Below are positions 45,467 to 53,834 of a stretch of DNA of 64,000 nt, piece by piece (position 1 is the first letter of the stretch; each line of letters opens with the position of its first letter). The stretch is taken from the NCBI RefSeq assembly GCF_015223195.1, contig NZ_JADFUA010000003.1:248001-312000 (forward strand). Reading direction: 5' to 3'. The translations under genes and the position numbers were made by a program. This stretch comes from Chitinilyticum piscinae (GTDB taxonomy: Bacteria > Pseudomonadota > Gammaproteobacteria > Burkholderiales > Chitinibacteraceae). The notes under the pieces are model-generated. The model was not told where the DNA came from and ran no database searches. It worked only from the letters and a program-made list of their open reading frames with translations.

Positions 45467-46516
45467 TCAGGCGACCGCGGCAGCCGCCGCCAGTTCTGGA
45501 GCCGGTCGCCGCGCCACCCTGCGCCGCAGCGGCATTTCCACATAATGATGCGCAAGACTGCCAGCCGCGAGACAGGCCCCGACAAACAACAGCCAGAACA
45601 GGGGCAGGCCGAGCGTGACGGCATGCCACTGCATCTTGTAGAACAGTTCCAGCACCGGAATATGCAGCAGGTAGCTTGCATAGGAGATGCGCCCCAGATA
45701 CTGCAGTGGCGGCAAGGCCAGCAGGCGACTGAGACTGCCGCGAGCCAGCGCGACACCGCCGAGCAATACCGCCATCAACAGCGCTGCCACAAAATCCAGT
45801 GGGGAATTTTCGATTTTCAGCAGGAAAATCGGCAGCAGGCCCAGCAGTGGCAGCCACTCCAGCAGTTCACCCTGCCAGCGCCGCAGCGCCCCAGCCGTGC
45901 GCGGGTGAGCGCATGCGCGGTAGACAAACCAGCCCAGCATGAAGCTGGCAAAGCCGCGCACCATGCCGCTGGCCAGCCAGCCCCAGTAGAGCTGGTGATG
46001 CACTCCCAGCATGTGGCTGGTGTTGAACAGCAGTAGATAGCCAGCCAGCGCCAGCAACAGAATCTGCGCGGTGCGCAGGCGTGCCGGCAGCACGAAGAAC
46101 ACCAGCACATTCAGCCAGAATTCCACGCTGACACACCAGGCGGGGAAATTCCACGTGAGTCCGCCTGGATTGAAGCCGATGTTGTGGGTCAGCGTCAGTT
46201 GCTGGACGAAGGTAAACAGTGTGCCATCGGCAAATTGTGGCAGCCGCCCCTGATTGAGGGTTGCGGCACCGGCAAATGCCAGCAGTGCCAGCAGGTGCAG
46301 CGGGTATAGCCGCCACAGCCGGTGCAGCACGAAGCCAAGCCCGTCGGGGCGCTGCGGCTTGTCGAGTACCGTATGCGCCAGCACAAAACCGCTCAGCAGC
46401 ATGAAAAATTCGACCGCCAGATACCCCGGCCAGCCATACGTGATGTGGTAGCTGATCACCAGCAGCATGGCAATGCCACGCAGCCCGTCCAGCGCGTGAA
46501 AATAACGGCTTTTCAT
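45467..46516 (-). CDS. Acyltransferase family 3 (OafA/YrhL-like) membrane protein
   Basis: A 349-residue membrane protein with about ten helices. FHALDGLRGIAMLLVISYH near the start (R-G and the active-site His region), EFFMLLSGFVLAH, RLWRLYPLHLLALL and the final SLAHHYVEMPLRRR are the family signatures. These enzymes transfer acetyl or other acyl groups to surface sugars or peptidoglycan from the cytoplasm side. The substrate here is unknown; it could modify the polysaccharide made at 7-17 kb, but the gene is 30 kb away. Confidence 0.88.
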   Translation of the reverse strand: MKSRYFHALDGLRGIAMLLVISYHITYGWPGYLAVEFFMLLSGFVLAHTVLDKPQRPDGLGFVLHRLWRLYPLHLLALLAFAGAATLNQGRLPQFADGTLFTFVQQLTLTHNIGFNPGGLTWNFPAWCVSVEFWLNVLVFFVLPARLRTAQILLLALAGYLLLFNTSHMLGVHHQLYWGWLASGMVRGFASFMLGWFVYRACAHPRTAGALRRWQGELLEWLPLLGLLPIFLLKIENSPLDFVAALLMAVLLGGVALARGSLSRLLALPPLQYLGRISYASYLLHIPVLELFYKMQWHAVTLGLPLFWLLFVGACLAAGSLAHHYVEMPLRRRVARRPAPELAAAAAVA

Positions 46517-46833
46517 CCCTGATTCCTCCGGTGTGCCAGTCTGTTGCCGGCACTATCCGGAAATGGTACGCGCCGCACGCCAGCCCCACCAGCCGGGCAG
46601 ACCGAGACGTCGCGCCCACCCGACAGCCTGCATCCGGCAGAAAATTCGCGCCGCCAGGCTGCAGCTCGCGCAACCTGGTCTAGGGTGAAAGCGATCACAC
46701 CGGCAAACGCAACCCAGGCGGTGCGGTGGCCTGATTCATCTGCAGTTCAGCCCGGGAAAACTACTCTGCCCGGAAAACACCGCCGACGGCGTGTACTGCG
46801 CCCCGGGCCCGCTTCAAAGAGGAGTACCGCATC
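46517..46833. other. Divergent gap between acyltransferase and glycine-zipper genes
   Basis: 317 bases with no credible gene, holding the promoters of both divergent genes. AGGAG for the right-hand gene is at 46820-46824; no clear hexamers are visible. Confidence 0.5.
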
Positions 46834-47580
46834 ATGAAAATACATGCCCCTGCCCTGCTTGCTGCAGCTCTGCTGCTTTCCGCATCCGCCTCGGCACTGG
46901 ATCTCAAGGCCGAAAAACAGAAGATCGAAGAAAGCTACAAGGTCGATCAGTCCGTCTGCATGGAATTCGACAAGAGCGAACGCCCCGGCTGCCTGGCCGA
47001 CGCCAAAGCCAGCCGGCAGAGCGCTTATCAATCGCTATGGGATCACCGGGATCCGAACGCCGCCCTGCCCGGCTACAGCGGCGATACGGCGGCCCAGAAA
47101 AAACAGATCGAGGCGGACTATCAGGCCATGCTGTCGATCTGCAAGGAGCTGAACAAATCCACCCAGCCGGCGTGCCAAAAAGAAGCCAGCACCCGCAAAA
47201 AAGCGGCGCTCAAGTCATCCATGACCGCCAAACCGGTCGAGCGCTGCGATGCCTGTGGCGTAGTCGAGCGCATTGCCGAAGTGGACAAGCCGGGAGAGGG
47301 AAGCTGGATCGGCAAGATCGGCGGCGCAGCGGCAGGTGCCGCGCTTGGCAGCCAGGTCGGAAAAGGAAAAGGCCGCACCGTCGCGATGGTCGTGGGCGCG
47401 CTGGGCGGCGCGTATGCCGGCAACGAGGTGGAGGCACGGATGGGCAGCCAGAAACTCTGGCAGGTTACCGTGCGGATGAATGATGGCACGGAGCAGAACA
47501 TCACCTTCGACAGCCCGAATCATGGCTTTCACATCGGCGACAAGGTCAAGCTGGAAAACAGCCAGTTGCTCAAGCGCTAA
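46834..47580 (+). CDS. Glycine-zipper (17 kDa antigen/SlyB-like) envelope protein
   Basis: A 248-residue exported protein: signal peptide ending ASA near residue 21, a charged helical region with Cys pairs (QSVCMEFDKSERPGC, then SICKELNKSTQPAC and CDACG), and a C-terminal glycine-zipper membrane hairpin (IGGAAAGAALGSQVG, then VVGALGGAYAG). A short beta domain follows. Glycine-zipper lipoproteins sit in the outer membrane, but there is no lipobox here, so export without lipidation is likely. Function unknown. Four to six Cys with regular spacing are unusual for the family. Confidence 0.78.
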   Translation: MKIHAPALLAAALLLSASASALDLKAEKQKIEESYKVDQSVCMEFDKSERPGCLADAKASRQSAYQSLWDHRDPNAALPGYSGDTAAQKKQIEADYQAMLSICKELNKSTQPACQKEASTRKKAALKSSMTAKPVERCDACGVVERIAEVDKPGEGSWIGKIGGAAAGAALGSQVGKGKGRTVAMVVGALGGAYAGNEVEARMGSQKLWQVTVRMNDGTEQNITFDSPNHGFHIGDKVKLENSQLLKR

Positions 47581-47604
47581 CCTACGGTAGGCGGCTTCCC
47601 GCCT

Positions 47605-48315
47605 TCACGCCTGCCGCAGCGCGAAGGTACGGAAGCGGCTTTCCACCTGCTGCATGGTTGCTGGCAAGGGGTAATTCACCGCCACGGGGTGACGGCAGAG
47701 CGCCGGATCCTGGCAGCCATGCTGCCGGAAGTGCTGCAGCGCGTAATCGGCAACCCCCAGCTCGGCCAGCTCGGCGGACAGTGCCAGCAGCTCGGCATCG
47801 GATTGCAGCTCCGGATGGATGGTCGTACGGCACTCGAACGCCACGCCCGAGGCCAGCAGCAGCGACAGCGATTGCCGCGCGGCAGCTCCGCTGCCAGGCA
47901 CGCCGGTGACTTTGGCATAATCGGCAAACAACGCCTTCACATCAAAGCCGACCCAGTCGAGCATGGGCAGGCAAGCCTTCAGCCGGGCCGGATAGGCGCC
48001 GCCGGTATGCAGCGCGACGGCAAAGCCCTGCGCCTTCACCGCAGCAATCATCTCGGGCAGGCGCGGCTCCAGCAGTGCCTCGCCTCCGGAAAACACCACG
48101 CCGTCGAGCAGATTCTTGCGGGTTTCCAGCCAGGCCAGCAAATCCGGCCAATCCGGAATACCGGGGGCGTTCTCGCGCTGCTGCAGATGCGGATTATGGC
48201 AGTAGCGGCAGCGCCACGGGCAGCCGGCAATAAACACGACCGCGGCCAGTTTGCCCGGCCAGTCGCAACTGGAGAACGGGATCAGCCCGCCCAGCTTGGG
48301 GGGTGCACTCGACAT
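47605..48315 (-). CDS. nrdG: Anaerobic ribonucleotide reductase activating protein (NrdG)
   Basis: NrdG is the radical-SAM enzyme that loads the glycyl radical onto NrdD. The 236 residues open with SSAPPKLGGLIPFSSCDWPG and carry the 4Fe-4S motif CPWRCRYC, followed by VVFSGGEALLEP. It resembles the proteobacterial NrdG-like, CxxxCxxC subfamily. The start is the ATG at 48315. It follows the small NrdD-tail gene by 67 bases and is the last gene of the unit. A partial copy of its 3' end lies at 44914-45139. Confidence 0.9.
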   Translation of the reverse strand: MSSAPPKLGGLIPFSSCDWPGKLAAVVFIAGCPWRCRYCHNPHLQQRENAPGIPDWPDLLAWLETRKNLLDGVVFSGGEALLEPRLPEMIAAVKAQGFAVALHTGGAYPARLKACLPMLDWVGFDVKALFADYAKVTGVPGSGAAARQSLSLLLASGVAFECRTTIHPELQSDAELLALSAELAELGVADYALQHFRQHGCQDPALCRHPVAVNYPLPATMQQVESRFRTFALRQA

Positions 48316-48382
48316 CACTGACTCCAGGTATCCAGTCAAAGGGCTTATTTATCAAAACCCCAGACCAGATACCCATTTGGGT

Positions 48383-48568
48383 TTACTGGCAACAGCTGCT
48401 GCGGTTTTCCTGGAAGAAGGTACGCTCGGCAAATTCGCCCTTTTTCCCGACATTGAAGCTGGTCACCGGACGGTGGTAACCCATCACGCGGGTCCACACT
48501 TCGCAGCGGGTACGCTCTTCATCCTTCAGCTCGATTTGGAAATTGGTTTGTACGGACAGATCGGTCAT
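48383..48568 (-). CDS. Small separate NrdD C-terminal (glycyl-radical) protein
   Basis: A 61-residue protein containing CEVWTRVMGYHRPVTSFN and VGKKGEFAERTFF, which match the far C-terminus of class III ribonucleotide reductases (the glycyl-radical loop R-V-x-G-Y and the following GK-x2-E). The last residues end SSCCQ. The large NrdD gene just upstream ends before this segment, so the radical-bearing tail seems to be a separate subunit. GGAG precedes the ATG at good spacing. The alternative is that this protein only resembles the tail and does another job. Confidence 0.8.
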   Translation of the reverse strand: MTDLSVQTNFQIELKDEERTRCEVWTRVMGYHRPVTSFNVGKKGEFAERTFFQENRSSCCQ

Positions 48569-48587
48569 GGCTTTTACTCCGAGGAAA

Positions 48588-48615
48588 AGAGGGGGAGGCT
48601 GAAAGAGCCCTCCCC
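48588..48615 (-). terminator. Weak terminator or attenuator hairpin between nrdD and its tail gene
   Basis: On the minus strand, GGGGAGGGCT pairs with AGCCTCCCC (one bulged base) around a short loop, followed by TCTTTT. It lies directly before the ribosome site of the 61-residue gene. It could reduce readthrough from nrdD. Confidence 0.5.
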
Positions 48616-48689
48616 AAACGGCTCAACAACAAAGGGTATATAGCTGTATATCTTTGGCAAACAACGACTACAGAGCCATACCCGGATTC

Positions 48690-50687
48690 TTAATCACAGC
48701 ATTGCGCCTGCTTCCTGGCGATGAGTTCCGCATCGCACTTCGGGCAGAATTCGTGGTGACCACTCAGATAGCCGTGCTTCGGGCAGATCGAGAAGGTCGG
48801 TGTCACGGTGATGTAGGGCAGGCGGAAACCGGCCAGCGATTTCTGCACCAGCGCCTTGCAGGCCTGCGCGCTGGAGACCGCTTCGTTCATGTACAAGTGC
48901 AGCACGGTGCCGCCGGTGTACTTGCGCTGCAGCTCTTCCTGACGGGTGAGCGCCTCGAAGGGGTCGTCGGTAAAGCCCACCGGCAGCTGCGAGCTGTTGG
49001 TGTAATACGGCTGATCCGTGCTGCCGGCCTGGACGATGCCGGGGTAGCGCTTCTTGTCTTCCTTGGCAAAGCGGTAGGTCGTGCCTTCAGCCGGCGTGGC
49101 TTCCAGGTTGTAGAGGTTGCCGGTTTCTTCCTGGTAGTCGGCGATTTTTGCGCGGATATGGTCGAGCAGCTTGACTGCAAAAGCATGGCCGCGCGGGTCG
49201 GTAATGTCGAATTCATCGTTGGTAAAGTTGCGGATCATCTCGTTGATGCCGTTCACGCCAAAGGTGCTGAAGTGGTTGCGCAGCGTGCCGAGATAGCGTT
49301 TGGTGTAGGGATACAGCCCGCCGTCGATGAGGCGCTGGATCACCTTGCGCTTGATGTCGAGGCTGTTTTTCGCCATCTCCAGCAGCTCGTCGACGCGGGC
49401 AAACATGCCGGCTTCGTCGCCCTTGAATTCATAACCGATGCGCGCGCAGTTGATCGTCACCACGCCGAGCGAGCCGGTCTGCTCGGCCGAACCGAACAGC
49501 CCGTTGCCACGCTTCAAGAGTTCGCGCAGATCCAGCTGCAGGCGGCAGCACATCGAGCGCACCATGTGCGGCTCGAGGTCGGAATTCACGAAGTTCTGGA
49601 AGTACGGCAGGCCGTACTTGGCGGTCATTTCGAACAGCAGATCGGTGTTCGGATGCTCCCAGGCGAAATCCTTGGTGATGTTGTAGGTCGGAATCGGGAA
49701 GGTGAACACGCGGCCCATCGCGTCGCCTTCCATCATGACTTCGATGTAGGCGCGGTTGATCATGTCCATCTCGGTCTGCAGTTCGCCATAGTTGAACGGC
49801 ATTTCCTCACCACCGACATAGGGGATCTGCTCGCGCAGGTCTTCCGGGCAGATCCAGTCGAAAGTCAGGTTGGTGAACGGTGTCTGCGTGCCCCAGCGGC
49901 TGGGGACGTTCAGGTTGTAGATCAGCTCCTGGATGTACTGCTTGACCTGCTTGTAGCTGAGCTTGTCCACGCGCACGAAGGGTGCCAGGTAGGTATCGAA
50001 ACTGGAAAAGGCCTGTGCGCCGGCCCACTCGTTCTGCAGTGTGCCGAGGAAATTGACGATCTGGCCGATGGCGGCGGAAAAATGCCGCGGCGGCGTGGCT
50101 TCGACCTTGCCGGGAACGCCATTGAAGCCCTCATGCAACAGGCGGCGCAGTGACCAGCCGGCGCAATAGCCCGACAGCATGTCCAGATCGTGGATGTGCA
50201 CCGCGCCCGAGCGATGGGCATCACCGATTTCCGGCGGATAAACGTGGTTGAGCCAGTAATTGGCGATCACTTTGCCCGAGGTATTCAGGATCAGGCCGCC
50301 GAGACTCCAGCCCTGGTTGGCATTGGCATTCACCCGCCAGTCAGTCTGCTCCAGGTATTCATTGATCGAGCTTTCCACATCAACGACGGTGCGCACATCG
50401 GCACGCACGCGGGCGCGCTGGCTGCGGTATGTGATATAGGCACGGGCAGTTTTCAGATGCCCCAGCGCCAGCAGCATTTCTTCGACGTTATCCTGGATCT
50501 GCTCGATGGTCGGCGCGGCATCGGTCGGCAACTGTTCGATCACCAGCGCGGTCAGGCGGTGCGCCTTGGCTTCATTGAACTCCCCCGTCGCCATGCCGGC
50601 CTGGGCCAGCGCCTTGGCAATCTTGGTGGCGTCAAAGGGAACGGTGCGCCCGTCGCGTTTGACGACGTATTCGGGGTGTCCGGCCAT
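48690..50687 (-). CDS. nrdD: Anaerobic ribonucleoside-triphosphate reductase NrdD, large part
   Basis: NrdD reduces ribonucleoside triphosphates to deoxyribonucleotides without oxygen. The 665 residues start with an ATP-cone (YVVKRDGRTVPFDATKIAKAL, residues about 7-95) and continue with the RNR core: LDMLSGYCAGWSLRRLLHEG, TPFTNLTFDW and TINCARIGYEF. The C-terminus keeps the zinc site CPKHGYLSGHHEFCPKC but then stops after QCCD, with no R-V-x-G-Y radical loop. That loop is found in the separate 61-residue gene. AGGAG lies before the ATG at 50687. FNR- and NrdR-type boxes lie upstream. Confidence 0.93.
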   Translation of the reverse strand: MAGHPEYVVKRDGRTVPFDATKIAKALAQAGMATGEFNEAKAHRLTALVIEQLPTDAAPTIEQIQDNVEEMLLALGHLKTARAYITYRSQRARVRADVRTVVDVESSINEYLEQTDWRVNANANQGWSLGGLILNTSGKVIANYWLNHVYPPEIGDAHRSGAVHIHDLDMLSGYCAGWSLRRLLHEGFNGVPGKVEATPPRHFSAAIGQIVNFLGTLQNEWAGAQAFSSFDTYLAPFVRVDKLSYKQVKQYIQELIYNLNVPSRWGTQTPFTNLTFDWICPEDLREQIPYVGGEEMPFNYGELQTEMDMINRAYIEVMMEGDAMGRVFTFPIPTYNITKDFAWEHPNTDLLFEMTAKYGLPYFQNFVNSDLEPHMVRSMCCRLQLDLRELLKRGNGLFGSAEQTGSLGVVTINCARIGYEFKGDEAGMFARVDELLEMAKNSLDIKRKVIQRLIDGGLYPYTKRYLGTLRNHFSTFGVNGINEMIRNFTNDEFDITDPRGHAFAVKLLDHIRAKIADYQEETGNLYNLEATPAEGTTYRFAKEDKKRYPGIVQAGSTDQPYYTNSSQLPVGFTDDPFEALTRQEELQRKYTGGTVLHLYMNEAVSSAQACKALVQKSLAGFRLPYITVTPTFSICPKHGYLSGHHEFCPKCDAELIARKQAQCCD

Positions 50688-50718
50688 GATGCAGCTCCTC
50701 GCTAGGTTTGGGTACGAG

Positions 50719-50734
50719 GCACAATATATTGTGT
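50719..50734 (-). promoter_or_regulatory. NrdR box 1
   Basis: A 14-base perfect palindrome (CACAATATATTGTG, 50720-50733) matching the NrdR consensus ACAC(A/T)ATATAT(A/T)GTGT, about 33 bases upstream of the nrdD ATG. NrdR represses RNR genes when dATP is high. A TATAAA -10-like element overlaps its edge. Confidence 0.85.
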
Positions 50735-50750
50735 TTATAGCTACAGCGCG

Positions 50751-50766
50751 ACGCTACATACTGTGG
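50751..50766 (-). promoter_or_regulatory. NrdR box 2
   Basis: A weaker copy (ACGCTACATACTGTGG, 12 of 16 consensus positions), 32 bases centre to centre from box 1, i.e. three helical turns, the spacing seen for paired NrdR sites. Confidence 0.7.
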
Positions 50767-50769
50767 CAA

Positions 50770-50783
50770 TTGACCAAGATCAA
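50770..50783 (-). promoter_or_regulatory. FNR/ANR box
   Basis: TTGACCAAGATCAA matches the FNR-type consensus TTGAT-N4-ATCAA at all but one position (C for T). It lies just upstream of the NrdR pair, so nrdD should be activated without oxygen. Confidence 0.8.
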
Positions 50784-50962
50784 ACCCTGACAGACGGGAG
50801 AAATCCCTAACTTGACGGTATGATTTCCGCCGCCAGCAACGACGCCATCTGCCGGCATATACGCCGGATTCCAGCTTACAAAGCGGTGTCGCGGCGATGA
50901 AACAGCCCGTATCAGCAGCGAGCCGAAGCGCCAGGCGCGAGCCTGGCGGGAGCAGCAGCAGA

Positions 50963-52399
50963 TCAGGTCAGGAACAGCGTCGCCAGCCCGAGAAAAATGA
51001 AAAAACCCATGCTGTCGGTCATGGCAGTGAGCAGCACCGACGAGCCATAGGCCGGATCTCGCCCCAGCCGCTGCATGATCAGCGGTACCCCGATACCAAC
51101 CAGCGCAGCCACCTGCAGGTTCAGCACCATCGCCCCCATCATCACCAGCCCGAGGTCAATTTGCCGGTACAGCAACCAGGCGATCAGTCCCAGCACCCCG
51201 CCCCAGACCAGCCCATTGAGCAGGGCAATGCCGGACTCCTTCAGCAGCAGCCGGGGTGCATTACCGGCGTTGATCTGCCCGAGCGCGATGCCACGGATGA
51301 TCAGCGTAATGGTCTGCGTGCCGGTATTGCCACCGATGCCGGAAACAATCGGCATCAGCGTCGCCAGCGCCACCAGATGGGCAATGGTGGCCTCGAAAGC
51401 GCCAATGACCCGGCTGGCAAGAAACGCCGTGGCGATGTTCAGCGCCAGCCAGGGCCAGCGGTTTTTTGCCGATGCCCAGACGCTGGAAAACAGATCCTCG
51501 TCCTTCAGGCCCGCAAGCGACAGCACCTCGGCCTCGGATTCTTCCTGGATCACGTCGACCATCATGTCGACCGTCAAGCGCCCGATCAACAAGCCATTGC
51601 TGTCGAGCACCGGCGCGGAAACCAGATCGTAGCGGCTGAACGCCTGCGCGGCCTCGCCGGCATCATCGTGGCCGTGAAAGAGCACCACGTCGGTCGCCAT
51701 CACCGCGGCCACCGTCAGCTCGGGGTCGTTGACCAGCAGTTGTTCCAGCGGCAATACGCCCTTCACACGGCGGCGTTCGTCGATGACAAACAGCTTGTCG
51801 GTATGGTTGGGCAATGCGCTGAAGCGGCGCAAATAACGCAGCACGACCTCGAGGGTGACATCATCACGGATGGTGACCATGTCGAAATCCATCAGCGCGC
51901 CGACCTCGTCATCGCGGTAGGTCAGCGCGGTTTCGACCTGCGCCAGCTCTTCGGCATCCAGCGAGGTAAACAGCTCCTGCTGCACCGCCTGCGGCAGATC
52001 GGGCACCAGATCGGCCAGCTCGTCGGCATCGAGCTCGCTGGCGGCGGCCAGAATCTCGTGCGGCGCCATATCGGCCAGCAGCGACTCGCGCACCGCATCC
52101 GATACCTCCAGCAGTACCTCGCCCTCGTCCTTGCTGGAAACGAGCTGCCAGACCATACCCCGATCATTAAGCGGCAAGGCTTCCAGAATGTGGGCAATAT
52201 CGGCCGGATGCAGGCTGGCGAGTTTTTTCTCCAGCTCGGCCACATGCTGCTTGTGTACGAGCTGCTCGACCAGTTCGTGCCGCGGCATATCCTGCTTGTG
52301 CACCATGCCTTCGATCAGCTTGTGGCGTTCGATCAGGCGCATCACCTGTTGCAGCGTTTCCTGCAGGCTGTCGGGTGAAGTACGGGTGATCTCGCTCAT
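50963..52399 (-). CDS. mgtE: Magnesium transporter MgtE
   Basis: MgtE is a Mg2+ channel gated by cytosolic Mg2+. The 478 residues show an N-terminal superhelical domain (HPADIAHILEALP, residues about 60-160), two CBS domains (about 165-300), a connecting helix and five C-terminal membrane helices with IVSGIGGNTGTQTITLIIRG, typical of the pore. It is divergent from corA with 229 bases between the starts. No Mg2+-responsive riboswitch of the known M-box type is recognisable in that gap. Confidence 0.94.
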   Translation of the reverse strand: MSEITRTSPDSLQETLQQVMRLIERHKLIEGMVHKQDMPRHELVEQLVHKQHVAELEKKLASLHPADIAHILEALPLNDRGMVWQLVSSKDEGEVLLEVSDAVRESLLADMAPHEILAAASELDADELADLVPDLPQAVQQELFTSLDAEELAQVETALTYRDDEVGALMDFDMVTIRDDVTLEVVLRYLRRFSALPNHTDKLFVIDERRRVKGVLPLEQLLVNDPELTVAAVMATDVVLFHGHDDAGEAAQAFSRYDLVSAPVLDSNGLLIGRLTVDMMVDVIQEESEAEVLSLAGLKDEDLFSSVWASAKNRWPWLALNIATAFLASRVIGAFEATIAHLVALATLMPIVSGIGGNTGTQTITLIIRGIALGQINAGNAPRLLLKESGIALLNGLVWGGVLGLIAWLLYRQIDLGLVMMGAMVLNLQVAALVGIGVPLIMQRLGRDPAYGSSVLLTAMTDSMGFFIFLGLATLFLT

Positions 52400-52469
52400 G
52401 GCTTAGCGCTACCGCGTGAGGGGTCGATAATTAATCGATTGTAACAGCCCTTGATGACAGCTCTGCGCG

Positions 52470-52475
52470 TATAAT
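52470..52475 (+). promoter_or_regulatory. Possible corA -10 element
   Basis: A perfect TATAAT about 153 bases upstream of the corA ATG. No good -35 is seen. If used, it would give a long GC-rich leader. Confidence 0.4.
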
Positions 52476-52628
52476 CGCCGCGCCGCAACACGGCGGCTGG
52501 CCTGTCGCGTACCGCGGCCGCCAGGCAGGGCCTCCCGGCTCCTGCACTTGATCCGATACCTTGTTCCCGGTGATATCCGGAACGACTGTTGCCCGGGCCA
52601 CTGCGAGGCCTGACGGGGGAAACCGAAC

Positions 52629-53591
52629 ATGCTGAATGCTTTCGTACTGAGCGCCGGCCGCCTGATGCAGGTGCCCGCCCTGACGCCGGACGACCTGAAG
52701 CGCCCCGAAGTGCTCTGGGTCGACATGGTCGATCCGACCGACGAAGAGCGGGAACTGGTACAGCGCGTTTTCCGCCTGGAATTGCCCGAAGACGAGGAAC
52801 TGCTTGATCTGGAAGAATCCGCGCGCTGTTACATGGATGACAACGGCCTGCATATCAGCTCGTTTTTCCTGCACAACGACGGCGAAGAATCCTCCAACGT
52901 CACCGTCTCCTTCCTGCTGAATGAAGGACGGCTGCTGACCATCCGCCAGGAAGAGCTGGCGGTAATCCGCCTGTTCCGCCTGCGGGCGCGCGTGCAACCG
53001 GGCTTTGTCACCACCGCGCAGGACATCCTGCTGGCGATTTACGACGCGGCCGTCGAATACGATGCCGATGTACTGGAAGAAATCTACGCCAAACTGGATG
53101 AGGTGAGCCGCCGCGTGCTCGACCGCACCCGCGAAATGACCGACGAGCTGATGGGGGAAGCGCTGGCCGAACTGGCTGGCCACGAAGATACCAACGGCAA
53201 GGTGCGTCTCGACCTGATGGATACCCGTCGCGCGCTGTCCTTCCTGCTGCGCAGCCGCACGCTGGGCAGCGAGCAGGAAAACAATCTGCGCGAAATCCTG
53301 CGCGACCTGGAATCCCTGAACAACCACAGCGCCTTCCTGTTCGAAAAGATCAACTTCCTGATGGACGCGGTGATGGGTCTGATCAACCTGGCGCAGAACA
53401 AGATCATCAAGATTTTCTCGATCGCCAGCGTGGTGTTCCTGCCGCCGACTCTGGTTGCGTCGATCTACGGGATGAACTTCGCCCACATGCCTGAACTGGC
53501 CGAAACCTGGGGCTACCCGGCGGCGCTGGTACTAATGGTGATCTCGGGGATTGCCCCGTACTGGTTCTTCAAGCGCAAGGGCTGGCTGTAA
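52629..53591 (+). CDS. corA: Magnesium/cobalt transporter CorA
   Basis: CorA is a pentameric Mg2+ channel. The 320 residues have a soluble funnel domain (to about 250) and two C-terminal helices joined by the pore motif GMN in IYGMNFAHMPE. The end YWFFKRKGWL is characteristic. It is divergent from mgtE. A ~150-base GC-rich leader with several short inverted repeats precedes it. Confidence 0.95.
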   Translation: MLNAFVLSAGRLMQVPALTPDDLKRPEVLWVDMVDPTDEERELVQRVFRLELPEDEELLDLEESARCYMDDNGLHISSFFLHNDGEESSNVTVSFLLNEGRLLTIRQEELAVIRLFRLRARVQPGFVTTAQDILLAIYDAAVEYDADVLEEIYAKLDEVSRRVLDRTREMTDELMGEALAELAGHEDTNGKVRLDLMDTRRALSFLLRSRTLGSEQENNLREILRDLESLNNHSAFLFEKINFLMDAVMGLINLAQNKIIKIFSIASVVFLPPTLVASIYGMNFAHMPELAETWGYPAALVLMVISGIAPYWFFKRKGWL

Positions 53592-53834
53592 TTCACACCG
53601 GATATCCGGAAGCGCAAAACTTTCCCGTGACGATTTTTTGTCGTAATCCATTGACAGCAAAGGTCGCGAGGAGAAAAATCAGCGGCAGGCCGGTTGCCGC
53701 CTGCTGCTTGCCCCGTTCCCGGGAAGGTGAAGGCAGCCGCAGCACGATTCGACACTGATCCCTTGCTCATGCGAGTGTTTCAGCAATGCAAGCACTGAAT
53801 CCTGACGCTCGCACTCATGCAAAAGGATCTGGCT

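Noticed and set aside
52400-52628. M-box Mg2+ riboswitch between mgtE and corA
   Set aside because: None of the conserved M-box segments is recognisable; only generic GC-rich inverted repeats.
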